Assembly (NCBI GenBank): GCA_027295975.1
Contig: JAPUJX010000310.1
Location: 1 to 6,872 of the forward strand
Length of the DNA: 6,872 nt
Origin: Gammaproteobacteria bacterium
GTDB lineage: Bacteria; Pseudomonadota; Gammaproteobacteria; Pseudomonadales; Azotimanducaceae
Reading direction: 5' to 3'
A program made the position numbers and the translations under genes. Shown piece after piece: positions 1 to 5,354 of the stretch. Every line of letters starts with the position of its first letter. Position 1 is the first letter of the stretch. Below the pieces are notes generated by a model. It saw only the letters and a program-made list of their open reading frames with translations, did no database searches and was not told the origin of the DNA.

Positions 1-1656
1 TCCGGCAGAGACAGCGACACGGCAAAAACCCAGTTATTGTCCATGACCGGGGATGGACACAACATCAAAGCCGTCGCGGAAAGTGAGTTCGGCACCGATA
101 TTCAATTGTCCCCGGACACCAGATTCATCGCATTCGAAGAAAACCACCATGTATATGTTTCGGCGTTCGCCAAAACCGGCAAAACAATTTCCTTAGGCCC
201 AAAACAGAAGGGTTTACCCTCAAAAAGGGTGAGCGATATCGGCGGCACCTATATTCACTGGTCCAACGATTCGGCGAACCTCAGCTGGTCCGTTGGGCCG
301 CATTTGAAAACGGTCTCCATGCCCGACGCACTGTTCGATGAAAAACCGAATGCCGAGGCCGTAAACCTGTCCCAGTCAATTCAGTACGACGTTCCAGACG
401 GTGAACTAACATTGACCGGCGCCCGAATTATCACCATGGACGGCGATCGATCGGTTATCGAGAACGGCACCATCTTGATTTCCAAAAACCGCATCACCCA
501 GGTCGGGCCGGCCCACGAAACGAATATTCCGAATGGTTCATCCGTTATTGAAATGAACGGCAAGACCATTATCCCCGGGTTGATCGATATCCACGCCCAC
601 GGCGCTTACGCTGACGGCCAGATCATTCCCCAGCAGAATTGGAATTCCCTGGCTCACCTCGCCTTCGGGGTAACCACCCTGCACAACCCCTCGAGTACCG
701 CCACCCAGGTGTTTGCCGCAGCCGAATACGCTCGTGCTGGAAGAATCCTGTCACCACGAATCTTTTCCACGGGAGAGATCGTCTACGGCGCAAAAAGCAC
801 CTCCTGGGCACCAGTCGATTCCCTGGTTGACGCGTTGAGTCATATTCGCAGGCTGAAAGCCCAGGGCGCAATCAGCATCAAGAACTACAACCAGCCAAGA
901 AGAGACCAGCGCCAACAGATCATTGAAGCCGCACGATCCGAAGGCATTATGAGCGTTGCCGAAGGAGGCTCATTGTTCCACCTGGACATGAACCTGATTG
1001 CCGACGGGATCACCGGGATCGAACACAATGTGCCAACGCTGGTGATGTATGACGACATCACCCAGTTCTGGCGACAGTCCGGCGCCGGTTATACCCCAAC
1101 GCTGGTTGTGACCTATGGCGGCTTAACATCCGAAGACTATTTCTACCAGCATACGGAAGTGTGGAAACACCCTATTCTGTCTCGCTTCGTGCCGCCAACC
1201 GTTCTCCAACCAAGATCGGTAAGGCGGGAGATGGCGCCGGAAAGCGACTACAAGGATGACGACTCCGCCGCGTCAGCGAAGGTGCTGATGGAAGCTGGCG
1301 TCATGGTGAATATCGGCGCCCATGGGCAACGGGAGGGTTTGGCCTCGCACTGGGAAATGTGGAGTTTCGCAAGAGGCGGGATGTCGCCCATGCAGGCACT
1401 GTCCACGGCTACCATCAACCCGGCAACTTATCTGGCGATGGACGGCGACCTGGGTTCTATCGAAGCCGGTAAACTCGCCGATCTGGTCATCCTCGACGCT
1501 AATCCGCTGATCGATATCAGAAACAGCGAAAAAATCAGTCACGTTGTACTCAACGGCAGAGTTTATTTATCTGGTACATTGGAAGAAGTGACTACGGGGG
1601 ATCGTAAGCTGGAGCCGTTCTGGTGGCAGCAAAAACCCCAGGGCATGATCAGATAA
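1..1656 (+). CDS. TolB-propeller amidohydrolase, C-terminal part (5' truncated)
   Basis: The reading frame is open from base 1 to the TAA at 1654-1656 (551 codons), so the gene begins outside the window; the TTG at 37 and ATG at 43 are internal. The first part carries a PD40/TolB-like blade (SPDTRFIAF, about 109-135) typical of a beta-propeller. The amidohydrolase domain starts near 405 (LTGARIITMDG), with the metal-binding HxH of GLIDIHAHG at 592-600, a candidate bridging lysine in SIKNYNQ near 880, and the histidine of GIEHN near 1024. It closes with GSIEAGKLADLVILDANPL (about 1453-1509), the usual C-terminal signature of imidazolonepropionase/dipeptidase-like amidohydrolases. Family members with this architecture are about twice this length and often exported; substrate is unknown, cyclic amide or peptide hydrolysis being the family expectation. 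The family call is secure; the substrate is not. No terminator is evident downstream. Confidence 0.93.
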   Translation, partial: SGRDSDTAKTQLLSMTGDGHNIKAVAESEFGTDIQLSPDTRFIAFEENHHVYVSAFAKTGKTISLGPKQKGLPSKRVSDIGGTYIHWSNDSANLSWSVGPHLKTVSMPDALFDEKPNAEAVNLSQSIQYDVPDGELTLTGARIITMDGDRSVIENGTILISKNRITQVGPAHETNIPNGSSVIEMNGKTIIPGLIDIHAHGAYADGQIIPQQNWNSLAHLAFGVTTLHNPSSTATQVFAAAEYARAGRILSPRIFSTGEIVYGAKSTSWAPVDSLVDALSHIRRLKAQGAISIKNYNQPRRDQRQQIIEAARSEGIMSVAEGGSLFHLDMNLIADGITGIEHNVPTLVMYDDITQFWRQSGAGYTPTLVVTYGGLTSEDYFYQHTEVWKHPILSRFVPPTVLQPRSVRREMAPESDYKDDDSAASAKVLMEAGVMVNIGAHGQREGLASHWEMWSFARGGMSPMQALSTATINPATYLAMDGDLGSIEAGKLADLVILDANPLIDIRNSEKISHVVLNGRVYLSGTLEEVTTGDRKLEPFWWQQKPQGMIR

Positions 1657-1816
1657 CACATGGTCGGGACCATCAATGAGCGACGAGCTTCATCGTTGTC
1701 CAGGTCCCTGACAGATCTAGAGGAAGATAAGGGGTCGGAGTAAAGTGCGAGGGTACCGGGTAGGAAACGAGGTCTGGCAGAGTCGGATTCTGTGCCAACG
1801 GTCTTTAATTAAAAAC

Positions 1817-1822
1817 GGAGGG
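1817..1822 (+). promoter_or_regulatory. Shine-Dalgarno deciding a TTG start
   Basis: GGAGGG lies 4 nt before the TTG at 1827. An in-frame TAA at 1806-1808 closes the frame upstream, and the next in-frame ATG is about 220 codons downstream, past the signal segment. The TTG is therefore the only start that combines a ribosome site with the hydrophobic N-terminus. Confidence 0.8.
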
Positions 1823-1826
1823 TGAT

Positions 1827-3215
1827 TTGCGTCCGCGGCTCTTCATTGGAACCTGCACCTGTCTCCTGCTTGCCGGGATCGCATGGATCAACCAGTCGCA
1901 GGCACCCGCGGCGATACAAAGTGCCCTGCGTTTGTCCGGTGAGCGTTGGTATCAGGTATTTCTGAATACGAAACAGGTCGGTTATCTGCACACCCTGGCC
2001 GAGCGCGACTTTATCGGCCGCTGGCATTTTTCCCGAGAGTTGCGTTTTGGACTGAGTCCCCGCCAACCGGTTTCCGTAACCCATCGTCTGACCTTCGAAG
2101 CCGCGCCACCTTTCGCTCTCTCCTCGGCAAGCTATCGGATCGACCGTCGCGGCAGCGGCGAAGGCGTTATTCTCAGCCGCGCCGAAACCGGCTATGACGC
2201 CGTCGTGCAGCGCGACCGGGACAGCGAGTCAAAACACCTGAGTTGGAATTACGACCTCGCCGACTACCTGGCTTTCGAATCCTGGCTGACCTCCGAGGAA
2301 CCGGCGGTCGGGACGGTGACAACGGTGCCGACACTCGATTTTTCACGCCTCGCGGTGGTGCGGAAGAAATATCGCGTCACCGACCACAACGAAACTGGAT
2401 ACCTCGTGGCGAACGCGGCACCCTTTGACTCCACGATCATTCAGCTGGACGACCAGTTCGTGCCCATCGCGGCTTCGATGGCCGGTATCTTCGACCTGAA
2501 GGCCAGCAGCCGGTCAGCGGCCCTCACCCAGCGCAGTTCCCTGGGCACCGCCAGCTACTACGTACCGACCAACGTTCCTTTATACGATCACACTAATATT
2601 AAGCGGCTGGTTGTAGAGGTCTCGAGCAACATCCGCGCAGATCGTCTTTTTACCACCGCCCGCCAGCAGGACGGTGTCTGGACCCTCGAGTTATCAGCCA
2701 ATCCCCTGGCACACGTTCCCCGGGCAGGAACCGAACTGGAGGAAACGCTGCACTTTCCGACCTCGGCCAGGCGGGTAATCCAACTGGCAAAGGAAGCAAC
2801 TGCGGGTACCGTCACCGATGCGGAAAAACTCACTTCGCTGACCAGCTTCGTACACGCCTATCTCCGTTACGATCCGAACTCGGACCCTATCGGGGTGCTC
2901 ACGGCATTGGACACGCGCACCGGCGACTGTATGGAATTCGCCGATCTGTTCACGACCCTGGCACGCACTCTCGGCATGCCAAGCCGGACCATCATCGGGC
3001 TGGCGTACACCTCGCGGAACGAACCTGCTTTCGCCTTTCATGCGTGGAACGAGGTGGCGGTGAATGGCGTCTGGCAGGCGGTAGATCCCACCTGGAACCA
3101 ACTCAGGGTAGACGCAACCCACATACCTCTGCCAAACGATCAAGGTGCCGCGTTACTGCTTCTAACCGGGGCCACAGACCTGGCGTTTACGATCCTCGAC
3201 GTGGACTACTTTTAG
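1827..3215 (+). CDS. Exported transglutaminase-like protein
   Basis: The protein is 462 residues and starts at TTG behind a GGAGGG site. Residues 1-20 are a basic start (MRPR) followed by a hydrophobic stretch (LFIGTCTCLLLAGIAW), which reads as a signal peptide or membrane anchor; NQSQA at 22-26 could be a cleavage site, and there is no convincing lipobox. Residues about 38-310 form a beta-rich region that I cannot assign to a named family. Residues about 330-435 are a transglutaminase/protease-like domain with a complete triad: Cys368 in TGDCMEFADLF, His405 in FHAWNEV and Asp420 in AVDPTWNQ. In this superfamily the triad supports amide cleavage or transfer on proteins or peptides. The likely place of action is the periplasm or the outer face of the inner membrane. 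It lies 170 nt after the amidohydrolase and 86 nt before the oxidoreductase, so no operon is evident. Substrate is unknown. Confidence 0.9.
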   Translation: MRPRLFIGTCTCLLLAGIAWINQSQAPAAIQSALRLSGERWYQVFLNTKQVGYLHTLAERDFIGRWHFSRELRFGLSPRQPVSVTHRLTFEAAPPFALSSASYRIDRRGSGEGVILSRAETGYDAVVQRDRDSESKHLSWNYDLADYLAFESWLTSEEPAVGTVTTVPTLDFSRLAVVRKKYRVTDHNETGYLVANAAPFDSTIIQLDDQFVPIAASMAGIFDLKASSRSAALTQRSSLGTASYYVPTNVPLYDHTNIKRLVVEVSSNIRADRLFTTARQQDGVWTLELSANPLAHVPRAGTELEETLHFPTSARRVIQLAKEATAGTVTDAEKLTSLTSFVHAYLRYDPNSDPIGVLTALDTRTGDCMEFADLFTTLARTLGMPSRTIIGLAYTSRNEPAFAFHAWNEVAVNGVWQAVDPTWNQLRVDATHIPLPNDQGAALLLLTGATDLAFTILDVDYF

Positions 3216-3251
3216 ACCCGTTGTTTCATGGGTTTGCAATTCTGATGTAGA

Positions 3252-3280
3252 GGCGCATCCTTGCGCCGTTCGTCGTTTTA
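3252..3280 (+). terminator. Possible weak intrinsic terminator
   Basis: A perfect 6-bp GC-rich stem (GGCGCA at 3252-3257 with TGCGCC at 3262-3267, loop TCCT) is followed by the moderately T-rich GTTCGTCGTTTTA. It lies 36 nt past the stop of the transglutaminase-like gene and before the oxidoreductase, where a terminator would be expected. The stem is short and the T-tract interrupted, so this is tentative. Confidence 0.35.
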
Positions 3281-3301
3281 CAAACACCCTGGGGGGGATT
3301 C

Positions 3302-4303
3302 ATGGAAAGCCGAGAGGTACAACTACGTCAGCGTCCGGTAGGGATGCCTGAAAACGAGGATTTTGCCGTCGCAAGTGTCGAGGTGCCGGACCCTCGAGAC
3401 GGCCAGGTCCAGGTCCGCAATGTCTGTATGAGTGTCGATCCGTATATGCGCGGACGCATGGTCGATCGCAAATCCTACGTACCCCCGTTTCAGATCGGCG
3501 AAACCCTCACCGGCGGCGCCATCGGCCAGGTGGTTCGATCCCGCGACGGAGATTTCGTCGAAGGCGATTACGTGCAAAGCAACAACGGCTGGAGGGAAGC
3601 CTTCACAGCCGATGGGAACGCGCTCACCAAGCTGGGTAACCTGACGGCACCGGCATCGGCTTACCTCGGGGTACTCGGCATGCCGGGAATGACGGCCTAT
3701 GTAGGGCTGCTCGAAGTAGCGGCGCTCAAGCGTGGCGAAACGGTTTTCGTCTCAGGGGCGGCCGGTGCAGTGGGGAGCATCGTCGGGCAAATCGCCAGGC
3801 TCAGGGAATGCCGCGTCCTCGGCAGCGCCGGTAACGCGGATAAGGTTGCCTGGTTGACCAACGATCTCGGATTCGACTACGCCTTCGACTATCACGGCGG
3901 CGACCTGCTGAACCATCTCCGCGAGGGTGCGCCCGATGGGTTGGACGTCTACTTCGACAACGTCGGTGGGGACCATCTGCAAGCCGCACTATTCCACATG
4001 CGACCGTTTGGCAGACTGTCACTTTGTGGCGCCATCTCGATGTACAACGACACCGAACCGAGCCCCGGTCCCAACAACCTCACCATGGCAATTGGCCTCG
4101 GTCTCACCCTGAGGGGTTTTATCGTCTCTCATTTCAGCCACCTGAATGAGAAATTCCGTAGCGATATGGAATCATGGGTGGCTTCCGGGGAGATCAAATA
4201 TTCCGAAACGGTGCTGAACGGAATCGATCGCGCCGCGGAAGCGTTCATCGGTCTGTTTACCGGGGTCAACACGGGTAAGATGATCGTCAATCTGGAGGAC
4301 TGA
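3302..4303 (+). CDS. NADP-dependent oxidoreductase, CurA / leukotriene B4 dehydrogenase type
   Basis: This 333-residue protein is a full-length medium-chain dehydrogenase/reductase of the zinc-free branch that includes curcumin reductase CurA and prostaglandin reductases. The N-terminal catalytic domain shows VCMSVDPYMRGRM (41-53), the hallmark of this branch. The Rossmann domain follows, with the nucleotide-binding motif SGAAGAVGS at 151-159, then VYFDNVGGDHL (216-226), another family signature. The zinc-ligand cysteine cluster of alcohol dehydrogenases is absent. Family members reduce carbon-carbon double bonds of alpha,beta-unsaturated ketones or aldehydes with NADPH in the cytoplasm; the actual substrate here is unknown. 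The ATG is preceded by seven Gs at 3291-3297 serving as the Shine-Dalgarno. The methyltransferase gene starts 4 nt after its stop, so the two are almost certainly co-transcribed. The family call is secure; curA orthology is not claimed. Confidence 0.95.
   Translation: MESREVQLRQRPVGMPENEDFAVASVEVPDPRDGQVQVRNVCMSVDPYMRGRMVDRKSYVPPFQIGETLTGGAIGQVVRSRDGDFVEGDYVQSNNGWREAFTADGNALTKLGNLTAPASAYLGVLGMPGMTAYVGLLEVAALKRGETVFVSGAAGAVGSIVGQIARLRECRVLGSAGNADKVAWLTNDLGFDYAFDYHGGDLLNHLREGAPDGLDVYFDNVGGDHLQAALFHMRPFGRLSLCGAISMYNDTEPSPGPNNLTMAIGLGLTLRGFIVSHFSHLNEKFRSDMESWVASGEIKYSETVLNGIDRAAEAFIGLFTGVNTGKMIVNLED
4294..4298 (+). promoter_or_regulatory. Shine-Dalgarno embedded in the preceding gene
   Basis: GGAGG sits within the last codons of the oxidoreductase gene (stop TGA 4301-4303), 9 nt before the methyltransferase ATG at 4308. 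Ribosomes finishing the first gene pass over the site, which suggests coupled translation. Confidence 0.75.
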
Positions 4304-4307
4304 CAAG

Positions 4308-5060
4308 ATGAAAATTAGTTTGGGTTTTCTCACCGTAACGGCGCTTGCGATGGGTGCGCTGAGCCACGGACTGCAGGCCGGAACCGTCGCCGAAGCACTG
4401 TCCCATCCGAACCGGCCTCCGGCCGATCTCGAACGGGATGAGCGCAGCCAACCCCAGGTCGTGCTCAACCATTTCGGCATTCAACGAGGCCAGACCGTAC
4501 TCGATCTGTTTGGCGGCGGAGGTTATTACAGCGAGATCGCTTCATACGTTGTAGGCGATGACGGAAAGGTAATTCTGCACAACAATCAGGCCTATCTGGA
4601 TTTTGCCGGGGATGCTCTGGACGAGCGCTTGAAGGACGACAGATTGCCTGGCGTCATGCGTTACGACAAAGAGGTGGATGCAATAGATCTGGAGGAAAAC
4701 TCCATCGATCTCGTGCTCATGGTGATGACGTATCACGATCTGTACTACAAGACCGATGGTTGGGACATCGACCCGGATGGTTTTTTCGCCATGTTGCACC
4801 GAATCCTCAAGCCTGGCGGCGTACTCGGTATCGTCGACCATGTTGGTAGCGAAAACTCCGGCTCGAGTGCCGCTCAAGAGCTACATCGTATCGACCCCGC
4901 GTTCTCACGCCAGGATATCGAAGGCCACGGTTTCCGCTTCGCCGGTGGGGTAGATGCGCTGAAAAATTCCAACGACAACCTCGACGTTTCGGTTTTCGAT
5001 CCATCCGTGCAGGGTAAGACGTCACGTTTCGTTTATAAATACGTTGAACCCGAGTCATGA
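4308..5060 (+). CDS. Class I SAM-methyltransferase-fold protein with signal peptide
   Basis: The product is 250 residues. Residues 1-24 form a clear Sec-type signal peptide: Lys2, a hydrophobic core LGFLTVTALAMGAL, and a likely cut after GLQA at 24. The mature part carries a Rossmann methyltransferase fold: motif I TVLDLFGGGGYYSE (63-76), an acidic segment VDAIDLEENSIDLVLMV (123-139) containing the usual motif II/III spacing, TYHDLYY (141-147), and LKPGGVLGIVDH (167-178). The combination of export signal and this motif set matches a family annotated only as predicted methyltransferase (COG4798-like, from memory). SAM is a cytoplasmic cofactor, so either the protein uses another ligand, SAM reaches the periplasm, or the family is misnamed. 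It is paired with the upstream oxidoreductase at a 4-nt gap. Fold confidence is high; activity and substrate are unknown. Confidence 0.9.
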   Translation: MKISLGFLTVTALAMGALSHGLQAGTVAEALSHPNRPPADLERDERSQPQVVLNHFGIQRGQTVLDLFGGGGYYSEIASYVVGDDGKVILHNNQAYLDFAGDALDERLKDDRLPGVMRYDKEVDAIDLEENSIDLVLMVMTYHDLYYKTDGWDIDPDGFFAMLHRILKPGGVLGIVDHVGSENSGSSAAQELHRIDPAFSRQDIEGHGFRFAGGVDALKNSNDNLDVSVFDPSVQGKTSRFVYKYVEPES

Positions 5061-5073
5061 TTCCGTGTATCCT
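5044..5073 (+). promoter_or_regulatory. Candidate sigma-70-type promoter
   Basis: TTGAAC (5044-5049) and TATCCT (5068-5073) are separated by 18 nt, each matching four of six consensus positions. Transcription would start near 5080, about 20 nt before the mini-ORF ATG at 5101. The -35 box overlaps the last codons of the methyltransferase gene. Matches this weak occur by chance; the support is mainly its position ahead of a good ribosome site and a terminator. Confidence 0.35.
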
Positions 5074-5100
5074 CCGGCGCTGAATTTACCAGGAGGCGAG

Positions 5101-5200
5101 ATGCAAATTCGCATTACGGCCGGCCCCGCCTACACAGGGCCAAGTTACCGAGATAGAGGTCACAACAAACCTCGGTGAGCATCTCCTGAAATTGAGCTAG
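5101..5200 (+). pseudogene. Micro-gene with probable frameshift (25 codons as read; 32 if shifted)
   Basis: AGGAGG (5091-5096) stands 4 nt before an ATG at 5101. Read directly, the frame gives 25 codons to TGA at 5176-5178, ending in an unconvincing basic tail (SYRDRGHNKPR). Shifting forward by one base in the GGGCC run at 5137-5141 instead gives MQIRITAGPAYTG then QVTEIEVTTNLGEHLLKLS, ending at TAG 5198-5200. This 32-residue product has alternating beta-strand character and a GPxxTGQVxxIxV pattern that loosely recalls a KOW-type small barrel, though the usual second glycine is missing. The stop lies 12 nt before an intrinsic terminator. It may be a sequencing error, a recently broken gene, or a recoded one. 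I do not recognise the family. If the shift is not real, the 25-codon ORF is a possible leader peptide. Confidence 0.35.
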
Positions 5201-5212
5201 ACAGCAATCTTA

Positions 5213-5246
5213 GGACCCGCTCATCAAATGAGCGGGTTCTTTCTTT
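5213..5246 (+). terminator. Strong intrinsic terminator
   Basis: ACCCGCTCAT (5215-5224) and ATGAGCGGGT (5228-5237) form a perfect 10-bp stem around the loop CAA. The stem extends by a G-T pair and a G-C pair to 5213/5239. It is followed by TTTCTTT. It ends the transcript from the micro-gene, and any read-through from the oxidoreductase-methyltransferase pair, ahead of the ABC transporter. Confidence 0.88.
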
Positions 5247-5254
5247 CCAAGACC

Positions 5255-5353
5255 TTCGAATTACGCTTCAAGTCGATTTCGAACCCGCTCACAACCGTCG
5301 CCAGACCCTCTCTAAACGAGAAGATCGGGTCAAGAAGTGGGAATAAATTCGAA
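5255..5353 (+). repeat. Three TTCGAA palindromes upstream of the ABC transporter gene
   Basis: The self-complementary hexamer TTCGAA occurs at 5255-5260, 5278-5283 and 5348-5353, the last touching the transporter ATG. All three lie between the terminator and the start codon. They could be short operator half-sites or chance. I see no convincing -35/-10 pair in this interval. Confidence 0.4.
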
Positions 5354-5354
5354 A

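Noticed and set aside
1243..1260. DYKDDD inside the amidohydrolase, resembling the FLAG epitope
   Set aside because: It is one residue stretch in a continuous natural domain, lacks the final DK of the tag, and is not at a terminus or next to any vector sequence. Coincidence.
1660..1673. Hairpin ATGGT-CGGG-ACCAT just after the amidohydrolase stop, considered as a terminator
   Set aside because: Only five base pairs and no T-tract follows; the rest of the 1657-1816 gap shows no clear promoter, RNA gene or repeat.
2694..3143. 149-codon minus-strand open frame opposite the transglutaminase domain
   Set aside because: The + strand encodes the intact Cys-His-Asp triad here, so the minus frame is a shadow.
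5071..5096. CCTCC at 5071-5075 could pair with the micro-gene's GGAGG and hide its ribosome site
   Set aside because: The proposed transcript would start near 5080, after CCTCC, and the stem is only 5 bp. It would matter only for read-through transcripts from the methyltransferase gene.
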